From an uncultured Veillonella sp. (GTDB lineage Bacteria; Bacillota; Negativicutes; Veillonellales; Veillonellaceae), in NCBI GenBank assembly GCA_902478055.1, contig CABSJL010000001.1, forward strand, positions 1-64,000: DNA of 64,000 nt, read 5' to 3'. Shown piece after piece: positions 51,951 to 60,239 of the stretch; position 1 is the stretch's first letter, and each line of letters opens with the position of its first letter. The notes beneath the pieces are model-generated. The model did no database searches, had not been told where the DNA came from, and saw only the letters and a program-made list of their open reading frames with translations. The position numbers and the translations under genes are program-made.

Positions 51951-53666
51951 TTATTCAGTATAATTATCGGGTTTTTTAGGCTCTACAATCATTGTTTGAT
52001 GAGTATTAAAGATAACAAATCCAAGAGGAGACCCAGGTGGTTTTTTGATATTTTTAATATATGTATAGTCTACAGGCACCTTACTAGTCTCGCGAGCCTT
52101 ACTAAAATATGCTGCATATTGAGCAACCTTTGATAAAATCATGTCATCAGGCTCTACATTGAGTCTTAATATGAGGTGAGAACCTTGAATATCTTGTGTA
52201 TGGAACCAAATATCGGTTGGTTTTGCAAACCGATGGGTTAAATATTCGTTTTGTTGATTATTACGACCAATAAATATTTCGCCTTCATCAATGGTTAAAT
52301 GAATGTAATTGGATTTGCCTAGCTTGTAAGATAGGGGCTTTTTAGATTTTTTTATAATACCTGCATCCATACACTCTTTACGAATTTCCTCTAGGCTTTC
52401 ACGGGTAGTAGCTAATGAAATACTATATAAAATCGATTTGAGATATTCCAGTTTTGTAGTACTAGCATTAAGTTGATATTCGCCGCTAACCATACGATTT
52501 TTCAATTTCGTATAGAGTTTGTAATACCATTGACCGTTTTCTACAATCGTAAGATTTGGCTTTAAGGGGATAGTCAATAACTCTCCTTCTTCAGAAAGAA
52601 GATTTGGTAATTGGATAGAAGGTTCATATTGTACCTGTAAGTGGGCATTAATCATTAAGATATCGCCATATAGTTTATAGGTATCCATTTTATTGGTGTC
52701 ATCTAATTCATCTTTGATTTTTTGATGACGAACTTCTTCTTTCTTGATAGCCGCTGTTAAGATCTTTTCTAGTTCCTTATCAGCAGTGTGAATTGATTTT
52801 GTATTGTGAATCGATTCTTCTAGAGCCTCTGAAATCGTACTATATTCTTTTAGTACTTTATAATTGTGTAACGTAAAGGTAGCGTGTGCTTTTTTATTAT
52901 TCTCATTGATTAAAGTAAGCAAGCCATGACTGTCTTGGAGTTTTGCTTTTAGCTCATATAATGACTTGGCTAATGTATCTAATTGATCTGGACTTAAATC
53001 AGTTATAGATTCATCACCATCTAGATTGGCAGTCCATAATACTTCATCTAATAAGGGTTTGCCAAAGCCGTTAAAGATGGCCCGTATAGATTGCTGTACA
53101 GTACCATCACCAAAGGAAGTTAGTAGATTTTTGATTTCTTCATAATCGAAGTCCATCAAACTTACACGATTAGCATTTGGTGGTAATTCATAGTTAAGTT
53201 TAGGACTAATAGACCGTTCACGATTCATTAAAGGGGATACGTGAATTAAGGATTCTAAAATGACTCCATCTTGTACAAAAATACAGTTTGAATATTTGCC
53301 CATTAATTCTACATAGATAAATGTACTTGTAATAGACCCATCCATTTCAAGCTTATCCGTTTGGATGCACATGATTCGGTCACCATTAATTTGTTCCACC
53401 TTTACAATGCGGCTACCTTCAATATGTTTACGAAGAAACATACATAGTGAACTTGGTTCTTTTGGTAAATCCTGGATCGGTTTGCTAAGATACATTGCAG
53501 GGGTTGCACCAACGGTAACAATCAAGTTTTGATCTTCGTTAAGGGCTCGAATTTTAAATAGTAATGTAGTTTTATCTATTTGATATAATTTTTGTATTTG
53601 ACCCGTTTGTAATCGCTCGTTTAATTCTTTAGCGAGAACAGACATGGTAAGTCCGTCTAAATTCAT
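51951..53666 (-). CDS. rqcH: Rqc2/RqcH-type NFACT protein
   Basis: A 571-residue protein with an NFACT-N domain (about 1-180), helix-hairpin-helix and coiled-coil middle (about 200-340) and an NFACT-R domain (about 440-560, with IFIGRNNQQNEYLT, DIWFHTQDIQGSHLIL). In Bacillus, RqcH tags peptides on split 50S subunits with alanine for degradation; older annotation calls it a fibronectin-binding protein. The GAAAGGAGTACT before the ATG is a good ribosome-binding site. It is a single minus-strand gene. Confidence 0.92.
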   Translation of the reverse strand: MNLDGLTMSVLAKELNERLQTGQIQKLYQIDKTTLLFKIRALNEDQNLIVTVGATPAMYLSKPIQDLPKEPSSLCMFLRKHIEGSRIVKVEQINGDRIMCIQTDKLEMDGSITSTFIYVELMGKYSNCIFVQDGVILESLIHVSPLMNRERSISPKLNYELPPNANRVSLMDFDYEEIKNLLTSFGDGTVQQSIRAIFNGFGKPLLDEVLWTANLDGDESITDLSPDQLDTLAKSLYELKAKLQDSHGLLTLINENNKKAHATFTLHNYKVLKEYSTISEALEESIHNTKSIHTADKELEKILTAAIKKEEVRHQKIKDELDDTNKMDTYKLYGDILMINAHLQVQYEPSIQLPNLLSEEGELLTIPLKPNLTIVENGQWYYKLYTKLKNRMVSGEYQLNASTTKLEYLKSILYSISLATTRESLEEIRKECMDAGIIKKSKKPLSYKLGKSNYIHLTIDEGEIFIGRNNQQNEYLTHRFAKPTDIWFHTQDIQGSHLILRLNVEPDDMILSKVAQYAAYFSKARETSKVPVDYTYIKNIKKPPGSPLGFVIFNTHQTMIVEPKKPDNYTE

Positions 53667-53793
53667 AGTACTCCTTTCAATTTTATTTAGAAGTATAGTT
53701 TAGTATAACATAATGTACATATAATTTTTAGTATTTAAACACGGAATGTATAATTCGTGGTACAATAATAAAAACTGCTAAGGAGGATATCAT

Positions 53794-54675
53794 ATGAAAA
53801 GTATGACCGGTTTTGGTTCTGGTACCGCAACCAAAGATGGCATTACCTGTACAGTAGAAATTAAGTCCGTAAATGCACGATTTCTTGATTTATTTATACG
53901 TAGTCCAAAGCAAATAAACCCTTTTGAAAGTATTATTCGCGGGTTAGTACAAAATCGGATTACTCGTGGTAAAGTTGAAGTATCTGTTTCTATTCAGGAT
54001 GCAGGGGAAAGACCTAAAACTTTTACAATAAATAGTGTATTGAGAAAGCAGATACAAGAATTGCTTGTTCAAGAAGAGTTTTATGATGACCCTAAAAAAG
54101 TGCCTTTACAAGCGGTCAATTCCATTTCTAATGAATGGATACAACAACAAGACACTCCGATTGCAGAAGATGTGCTTTCAGAAATAGTACAAGAATCTAC
54201 AAACCAAGCACTAGATGCCTTAATAACAATGCGTACTGTAGAAGGTAAACATATTGAACAAGATTTATTGTCTCGTATCACTACTTTAGAAAATATAATC
54301 AAGAGTATTGATGAGAATAAGGCCGGCGCTGTAGATGCGTATCGTGAGCATATAAAGGGAAAAATTCAAGAATATTTAGTGTCTTTAGAAGCGAGTATCA
54401 GTGAAGATCGTTTTTTGCAGGAAATTGCTTTATTGGCTGATAAGACTGATATTACGGAAGAGATTGTCCGATTTACCTCACATGTGGTACAATTAAAAAA
54501 CACACTTGTAGATGAGAATTCCATCGGTCGTAAGGTGGATTTTATTTTGCAAGAAATGAATCGTGAAGTGAATACAATTGGTTCCAAAGCTATGGATTCA
54601 AGTATTACAGAGTTTGTGGTTCAGCTAAAATGTGAGTTAGAGAAAATTAGAGAACAAGTACAGAATGTAGAGTAA
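53794..54675 (+). CDS. yicC: YicC family endoribonuclease-type protein
   Basis: A 293-residue protein with the YicC N-terminal block MKSMTGFGSG and IKSVNARFLDLFIR, and the C-terminal GRKVDFILQEMNREVNTIGSKA motif (DUF1732). YicC members have been linked to RNA cleavage and decay. AAGGAGGAT precedes the ATG. It opens the yicC-remA-gmk-rpoZ-coaBC run common in Firmicutes. Confidence 0.93.
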   Translation: MKSMTGFGSGTATKDGITCTVEIKSVNARFLDLFIRSPKQINPFESIIRGLVQNRITRGKVEVSVSIQDAGERPKTFTINSVLRKQIQELLVQEEFYDDPKKVPLQAVNSISNEWIQQQDTPIAEDVLSEIVQESTNQALDALITMRTVEGKHIEQDLLSRITTLENIIKSIDENKAGAVDAYREHIKGKIQEYLVSLEASISEDRFLQEIALLADKTDITEEIVRFTSHVVQLKNTLVDENSIGRKVDFILQEMNREVNTIGSKAMDSSITEFVVQLKCELEKIREQVQNVE

Positions 54676-54689
54676 TAGGAGGTCCATAA

Positions 54690-54959
54690 ATGAGTATTCA
54701 ATTATTGAATATAGGCTTTGGTAATATGGTATCTGCTAACCGTGTTATGGCTATTATTAGTCCCGAATCTGCACCAATTAAACGTATGGTTCAAGATGCA
54801 CGTGATAAGGGCCTGCTCATTGATGCTACATATGGTCGTAAGACTCGTGCTGTATTAGTTATGGATAGTGGTCAAATTGTATTATCTGCAATTCAACCAG
54901 AAACCGTAGCACATCGACTTGTGCAATATGATGTAGACGAAGATACAGTAGAATCATAG
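54690..54959 (+). CDS. remA: RemA-like regulator (DUF370)
   Basis: An 89-residue DUF370 protein; RemA of Bacillus is a DNA-binding activator of matrix genes. LLNIGFGNMVSANRVMAIISPESAPIKR is the signature. It lies 14 bp after yicC and 8 bp before gmk. Whether it controls biofilm genes here is unknown. Confidence 0.92.
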   Translation: MSIQLLNIGFGNMVSANRVMAIISPESAPIKRMVQDARDKGLLIDATYGRKTRAVLVMDSGQIVLSAIQPETVAHRLVQYDVDEDTVES

Positions 54960-54967
54960 GAGTACAT

Positions 54968-55597
54968 ATGTCAGACAGAGGATTATTAATCGTTATATCC
55001 GGGCCATCTGGCGCAGGTAAAGGTACGATTTGTGCGAATATTCGAAAAGAAATGCCTAATTTAGTATATTCTGTTTCAATGACCACACGGGCACCTCGTG
55101 TTGGTGAAGTAGAAGGGGTTAATTACTTCTTTCGCTCGAAACAAGAATTTGAAACTTTATTAAGTGAAGATGCATTTTTAGAATATGCAAAAGTATATGA
55201 TAATTACTACGGTACACCGAAGCAACATGTAATGGATTTATTGGATGATGGTAAAAGTGTACTGTTAGAAATTGATATTCAAGGTGCTATGCAAGTAAAA
55301 GAGCGTTTTAGTGATGCTGTATTTATTTATATAGTACCACCGTCTTTAACTGAGTTATCTGAGCGCTTACACAACCGCGGTACAGATGCGAAAGAAGTTA
55401 TTGATAAACGGTTGTCATTAGCTTGTTCTGAATTGGCATTAGCCCATCGATATGACTATATAGTTGTAAATGATGATCTCGGAGAGGCATCAGAGAAGGT
55501 TGCATCTATTTTACGAGCTGAATCCTGTAAGATTAGTCGCAATAAAGAGCAAATTCAATTTATTTATAAACAATATCAAGAGTCTAAGGAGAAGTGA
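54968..55597 (+). CDS. gmk: Guanylate kinase
   Basis: Phosphorylates GMP to GDP (209 residues). Walker A SGPSGAGKGT (about 11-20), TTRAPRVGEVEGVNYFF (GMP-binding), and EIDIQGA are intact. Preceded by remA, followed by rpoZ after 4 bp. Confidence 0.96.
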   Translation: MSDRGLLIVISGPSGAGKGTICANIRKEMPNLVYSVSMTTRAPRVGEVEGVNYFFRSKQEFETLLSEDAFLEYAKVYDNYYGTPKQHVMDLLDDGKSVLLEIDIQGAMQVKERFSDAVFIYIVPPSLTELSERLHNRGTDAKEVIDKRLSLACSELALAHRYDYIVVNDDLGEASEKVASILRAESCKISRNKEQIQFIYKQYQESKEK

Positions 55598-55601
55598 TAG
55601 T

Positions 55602-55817
55602 ATGATGGTAAAACCTCCATTGAAAAAATTGGAAAATCAAGTAGATAGCAAATACACTTTGGTAACATTGGCAGCTAAACGCGCTCGTGAACTAACAGAT
55701 GGTGAACCATGCTTAGCTGAATCTACACATGCAACTGACAAGCCTGTTTCCTTGGCATTCTATGAAATTGCCGAAGGTGAAGTGACTTATAAACGCACAA
55801 AAGAAGGCATTAAATAA
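55602..55817 (+). CDS. rpoZ: RNA polymerase omega subunit
   Basis: A 71-residue subunit that stabilises RNA polymerase. The core SKYTLVTLAAKRARELTDG is the omega signature. Start ATG 55602 has AAGGAGAAG upstream; a longer frame from 55470 lies inside gmk and is not used. Confidence 0.93.
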   Translation: MMVKPPLKKLENQVDSKYTLVTLAAKRARELTDGEPCLAESTHATDKPVSLAFYEIAEGEVTYKRTKEGIK

Positions 55818-55820
55818 GAA

Positions 55821-55855
55821 AAAAATTCCTTGTATCATTGATACAAGGAATTTTT
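55821..55855 (+). terminator. Hairpin between rpoZ and coaBC
   Basis: A 16-bp perfect stem (55821-55836 with 55840-55855, core TTCCTTGTATC/GATACAAGGAA) with a 3-nt loop and a T run. The coaBC ribosome-binding site starts right behind it, so it may set coaBC expression by partial termination. Confidence 0.8.
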
Positions 55856-55869
55856 AAAAGGAGAAGAAA

Positions 55870-57063
55870 ATGCGAGGAAAACATATCATTGTCGCTGTAT
55901 CTGCAGGTATTGCTGCGTATAAGGCAATTGAAGTAGTTAGCAGACTTCGTAAAAAAGGTGCTGAAGTGAAGGTGGTTATGACTCAAAACTCCACTCATAT
56001 AGCTTCACCTCTTACATTTGGTGAAATTAGTGGACATCCTGTAGCTATCGACATGTTTGAACAAGTTCATCAATGGGATGTGGAGCATATTGCACTAGCA
56101 ACATGGGCAGATGCATATGTGGTTGTACCTGCTACAGCAAATGTGATTGGCAAAATTTATGCCGGTATTGCAGATGATATGCTAACGACAACAATAATGG
56201 CTACTAAGGCGCCAAAATATCTTTGTCCGGCTATGAATACCGAAATGTATAATAATCCCATTACGCAACGAAATTTAGAGGGATTACAGGCTTTGGGGTA
56301 CCATATTATGGAACCGGCTGAAGGTTGGCTTGCTTGTGGCGTTACAGGTGTTGGTCGCTTACCAGAGCCTGTAGCTATTGTAGAATGGATTGAAGCCCAA
56401 CTGTGTAAAACTTCTGAACTTGAAGGTACTACAGTGCTTGTCACTGCTGGTGGTACTCAGGAGAACATAGATCCAGTTCGTTATATTGGAAATCGTTCAA
56501 GCGGTAAAATGGGATATGCTATTGCTGAACAAGCTGTACGAATGGGTGCGAATGTCATTTTAGTGAGTGCCCCTACATCTTTATCAGTGCCAAGTGGTGT
56601 TGAATTTGTTCCAGTAGATTCTGCACTTTCCATGCAAGAAGCTGTTGAATCTCGATACGATACGGTAGATGTAGTTGTTATGGCCGCTGCAGTATCTGAC
56701 TTTAGAGTCCTTCATAAAGCAGAGCAAAAAATCAAAAAAATGGAGTCTATGACATTAGAACTTGTTAAGAATCCAGATATCCTACAAGGTTTAGGTGCTA
56801 AAAAGAAACATCAAATTCTTGTTGGGTTTGCAGCAGAAACAGAACATGTAATCGAGTATGGTCAAGATAAGGTAGCTAGAAAAAATCTAGATATGCTTGT
56901 AGCCAATGATGTAAGTAAGTCTAATGCTGGTTTTAATGTAGATACAAATGAAGGCTACTTCTTATATCCTAATAAAGATCCAAAAGAAATGCCTAATATG
57001 AAAAAATCTGAGTTAGCACATAACATTATGAAAGAAGTTGTGGAATTAGTAAAAAATAAATAG
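55870..57063 (+). CDS. coaBC: CoaBC: phosphopantothenoylcysteine synthetase/decarboxylase
   Basis: Bifunctional 397-residue enzyme of CoA synthesis. The N-terminal flavin-dependent decarboxylase CoaC (about 1-185) has VSAGIAAYK, the active-site His in HIALATWADAYVVVPATANVIGK and PAMNTEMY. The C-terminal synthetase CoaB (about 190-395) has VTAGGTQENIDPVRYIGNRSSGKMG. It starts after AAAAGGAGAAG. coaD lies upstream at 50.9 kb. Confidence 0.95.
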   Translation: MRGKHIIVAVSAGIAAYKAIEVVSRLRKKGAEVKVVMTQNSTHIASPLTFGEISGHPVAIDMFEQVHQWDVEHIALATWADAYVVVPATANVIGKIYAGIADDMLTTTIMATKAPKYLCPAMNTEMYNNPITQRNLEGLQALGYHIMEPAEGWLACGVTGVGRLPEPVAIVEWIEAQLCKTSELEGTTVLVTAGGTQENIDPVRYIGNRSSGKMGYAIAEQAVRMGANVILVSAPTSLSVPSGVEFVPVDSALSMQEAVESRYDTVDVVVMAAAVSDFRVLHKAEQKIKKMESMTLELVKNPDILQGLGAKKKHQILVGFAAETEHVIEYGQDKVARKNLDMLVANDVSKSNAGFNVDTNEGYFLYPNKDPKEMPNMKKSELAHNIMKEVVELVKNK

Positions 57064-57127
57064 CACTGATACATAATTGTATCTTAAATTTTGTAGTTTG
57101 TTGTACATAGAAAGAAGTGTTATTTAC

Positions 57128-58792
57128 ATGTTTGCTATTCAAAAAGCTTATTTGGATGGCTCGTTAAGCAAAGATAAATGGAGCAATAATATTATTGCTG
57201 GTTTGGTGGTAGGAGTTGTAGCACTACCATTAGCCATGGCCTTTGCTATCGCCAGTGGAGTTGCGCCGCAAGCGGGTATCTATACTGCTATTATTGCAGG
57301 TATATTCGTTTCCTTATTTGGTGGTTCACCTGTACAGATTGCTGGTCCTACAGGGGCTTTCATCGTCCTATTAAGTAGTATAGTTGTAAACTATGGGTTC
57401 GAAGGTTTACAAATTGCTACTATGATGGCTGGTATTATGCTTATCTTGATGAGTGTAGCGAAGTTAGGTACAGTTATCCGATTTATTCCGGCTCCTGTTA
57501 TTATGGGGTTCACAGCTGGTATTGGGGTTACGATTTGGGTTGGTCAATGGCCGTATTTCTTTGGATTTCCCCAATTACCTTATATGGTTCATTTTCATGA
57601 GAAATTGTGGGCTATGATTCAATCTTTGCCAAACTCAGATTTACCGACATTAGGTATAGCCGTATTAAGTTTAGCTTTATTATTGATATTACCTAAAATT
57701 CCGTATATCAAAAAAGTGCCAGCTCCTATTGTGGCCATGGTTGTAGCTACGATTATTCAAGCTGTTTATCAATTTCCCAGTGTATTGACGATTGGTAGTG
57801 CTTTTGGAGGCATTCCTCAAGGTTTACCAGAATTTTCTATACCGATTCTAAGCTTTGATAAAATATTAACTTTAATCGGACCTGCTTTTACCATTGCTAT
57901 GCTGGGTGCTATAGAATCTTTGTTATCTGCAGTTGTAGCGGATGGTATGAGTGGTACAAAGCATGAATCAAATACTGAGTTGTTTGGACAAGGACTGGCT
58001 AATGTATTTGCCCCTTTATTTGGTGGTATTGCATCTACAGGAGCGATTGCGCGTACTGCTACCAATATTCGCCAAGGTGGTAATTCTCTATTAGCTGGTA
58101 TCATTCATGCCATAACACTATGCATTATTTTGTTATTTTTAGCGCCTTATGCTGTTTATATTCCGTTAGCATCAATGGCTGCCATTCTTTTTGTTGTTGC
58201 CTATAATATGAGTGATGCGCCGCGATTTGTTCGCATGCTTATTTTAGCGCCACGACCAGATCAAGTTATTTTGCTTCTCACATTCTTTTTAACCATTTTC
58301 ACAGATTTGGTTGTAGCCGTAAACGTAGGTGTAGTACTGGCTGTATTACAATTCATGCGTAAAATGGTTAATACTATTGACGTGCACGAAGCAAGTTGTG
58401 CTGAATTATCTGAGCAGATTAAACATGAAATCACAATACACCCTGATATCATGGTATATACAGTAGAAGGGCCGTTATTTTTTGGTGCTATAAGTGCTTT
58501 TGATCGGGCATTAAATTCGATTCATAAAGATCCTAAATATTTGATAATTCGTTTTGTGAAAGTACCATTTGTAGATTTAACGGGCTTACGTATATTACGT
58601 AGTATCATTGAAGAACTCCAAAAGAGAGGTATCGAGGTATTACTAAGTGATGTAAGTTATGATATACGTCGCGAAATGTACAAGTCTGATTTTTTAGATA
58701 TTCTTGGTCGCCATCACATGTATCGAAAATTTGATAGTGCTCTTCACAAAGCTGAACACGATTTGGCTTTACTAGAGGCGAAAGAAATATAA
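57128..58792 (+). CDS. SulP family anion transporter with STAS domain
   Basis: A 554-residue membrane transporter with about 12 helices (residues about 20-430) and a cytoplasmic STAS domain (about 440-545, with VPFVDLTGLRILR). The family signature reads AGLVVGVVALPLAMAFAIASGVAPQAGIYTA. Members carry sulfate, bicarbonate or dicarboxylates; the substrate cannot be assigned. Start ATG 57128 is taken because it follows AGAAAGAAGTG; the TTG at 57077 only extends the frame with an atypical segment. The metK riboswitch follows. Confidence 0.9.
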   Translation: MFAIQKAYLDGSLSKDKWSNNIIAGLVVGVVALPLAMAFAIASGVAPQAGIYTAIIAGIFVSLFGGSPVQIAGPTGAFIVLLSSIVVNYGFEGLQIATMMAGIMLILMSVAKLGTVIRFIPAPVIMGFTAGIGVTIWVGQWPYFFGFPQLPYMVHFHEKLWAMIQSLPNSDLPTLGIAVLSLALLLILPKIPYIKKVPAPIVAMVVATIIQAVYQFPSVLTIGSAFGGIPQGLPEFSIPILSFDKILTLIGPAFTIAMLGAIESLLSAVVADGMSGTKHESNTELFGQGLANVFAPLFGGIASTGAIARTATNIRQGGNSLLAGIIHAITLCIILLFLAPYAVYIPLASMAAILFVVAYNMSDAPRFVRMLILAPRPDQVILLLTFFLTIFTDLVVAVNVGVVLAVLQFMRKMVNTIDVHEASCAELSEQIKHEITIHPDIMVYTVEGPLFFGAISAFDRALNSIHKDPKYLIIRFVKVPFVDLTGLRILRSIIEELQKRGIEVLLSDVSYDIRREMYKSDFLDILGRHHMYRKFDSALHKAEHDLALLEAKEI

Positions 58793-58799
58793 TAATGAC

Positions 58800-58828
58800 T
58801 TGCTTTATCAATGCAAATACACTATAAT
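58800..58828 (+). promoter_or_regulatory. Promoter of metK
   Basis: TTGCTT (58800-58805, weak -35) and a perfect TATAAT (58823-58828), 17 bp apart, just before the riboswitch. Confidence 0.6.
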
Positions 58829-58838
58829 ATTTCTGTAA

Positions 58839-58969
58839 CTCATCAAGAGTAGTGGAGGGATAGGCCCTGTGAAGCTACAGCAACCATTCCAAGAGGAAAA
58901 GGTGCTAATTCCTATGACAAATGTCGTTAGATGGGAGGGTCTCTCATGAGTACATGAGAGGCTTTTTTT
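58839..58969 (+). promoter_or_regulatory. SAM-I (S-box) riboswitch with terminator
   Basis: The S-box core is clear: CTCATCAAGAGTAGTGGAGGGA, GGCCC, CAGCAACC and AAGGTGCTAATTCC. The expression platform is a 10-bp terminator stem (58939-58948 with 58953-58962, core CTCTCATG/CATGAGAG) with seven T. When S-adenosylmethionine is bound, termination should shut off metK, which makes it. Confidence 0.95.
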
Positions 58970-58986
58970 CGTATTAGGAGGATAAA

Positions 58987-60177
58987 ATGGCTGAAAAACA
59001 TATGTTTTTTACTTCTGAATCTGTTACTGAAGGCCATCCAGATAAAATAGCTGACCAAATTTCTGATGCTGTTTTGGATGCGATTATTGAAAAAGATCCA
59101 ACTGCTCGTGTAGCTTGTGAAACTTTAGTTACTACGGGTCTAGTTCATGTAGTAGGTGAAATCTCTACAAATACTTATGTGGATATTCCTCGCATCGTAC
59201 GTGATACTGTTCGAGATATCGGCTATACACGTGCTAAATTTGGTTTTGACTGCGATACTTGTGGTGTATTAGTTTCTATCGATGAACAATCTGCTGATAT
59301 CGCTATGGGCGTAGATGAAGCTCTTGAATCTAAAGATGGTAATGGTGAAGCACTAGATAAAATTGGTGCTGGTGACCAAGGTATGATGTTTGGTTATGCA
59401 TCTAATGAAACACCTGAACTTATGCCAATGCCTATTTCTTTGGCTCATCGTTTATCCCGTCGTCTTACAGAAGTTCGTAAAGACGGTACTTTGACATACC
59501 TTCGTCCAGATGGTAAAACTCAAGTTACTGTTGAATATGTTGATGGTAAACCAAAACGTATTGATACAATCGTTATTTCTACGCAACATAGCCCTGAAGT
59601 AACTCAAGAACAAATTAAAGCAGATTTGAAACGCTTTGTTATCGACGCAGCGTTGCCTGCTGAATTTGTTGATGAAAATACAAAATACTTCATCAACCCA
59701 ACTGGCCGTTTCGTAATCGGTGGCCCTCATGGTGATGCTGGTTTGACTGGCCGTAAAATCATCGTAGATACTTATGGCGGTATGGCTCGTCATGGCGGCG
59801 GTGCTTTCTCTGGTAAAGATCCATCTAAGGTAGACCGCTCTGCAGCATATGCTGCTCGTTATGTAGCTAAAAACGTTGTTGCAGCAGGTCTTGCTGATAA
59901 ATGTGAAGTACAAGTTGCTTACGCAATCGGCGTTGCTCATCCTGTATCTATCTTAGTTGATACTTTTGGTACAGGTCATATTGAGGAAACTAAAATTCAA
60001 GAACTCGTTAAGAAACATTTCGACCTTCGTCCAGCAGGTATTATTGAAATGCTTGATTTGTTAAAACCTCATTATCGCAAAACTGCAGCATATGGTCACT
60101 TCGGTAGAACTGATGTAGATTTACCTTGGGAACGTACTGACAAAGCAGCAATTTTAAAAGCTGAAGCTGGCTTATAA
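58987..60177 (+). CDS. metK: S-adenosylmethionine synthetase
   Basis: Makes AdoMet from methionine and ATP (396 residues). The ATP-binding GAGDQGMMFGYA, the metal- and phosphate-binding SEGHPDKIADQ, and GGAFSGKDPSKVDRSAAYAARYVAKN blocks are complete. Controlled by the SAM-I riboswitch directly upstream and ended by its own terminator. Confidence 0.97.
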   Translation: MAEKHMFFTSESVTEGHPDKIADQISDAVLDAIIEKDPTARVACETLVTTGLVHVVGEISTNTYVDIPRIVRDTVRDIGYTRAKFGFDCDTCGVLVSIDEQSADIAMGVDEALESKDGNGEALDKIGAGDQGMMFGYASNETPELMPMPISLAHRLSRRLTEVRKDGTLTYLRPDGKTQVTVEYVDGKPKRIDTIVISTQHSPEVTQEQIKADLKRFVIDAALPAEFVDENTKYFINPTGRFVIGGPHGDAGLTGRKIIVDTYGGMARHGGGAFSGKDPSKVDRSAAYAARYVAKNVVAAGLADKCEVQVAYAIGVAHPVSILVDTFGTGHIEETKIQELVKKHFDLRPAGIIEMLDLLKPHYRKTAAYGHFGRTDVDLPWERTDKAAILKAEAGL

Positions 60178-60180
60178 TAC

Positions 60181-60215
60181 AAAAGGTCTTAGTAGAATTT
60201 CTACTGAGACCTTTT
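60181..60215 (+). terminator. Terminator of metK
   Basis: A 15-bp stem with one T-G pair (60181-60195 with 60201-60215, core AAAAGGTCT/AGACCTTTT), a 5-nt loop and a T run. Confidence 0.88.
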
Positions 60216-60239
60216 ATAATAAATGAAAGGAAATAGTGT

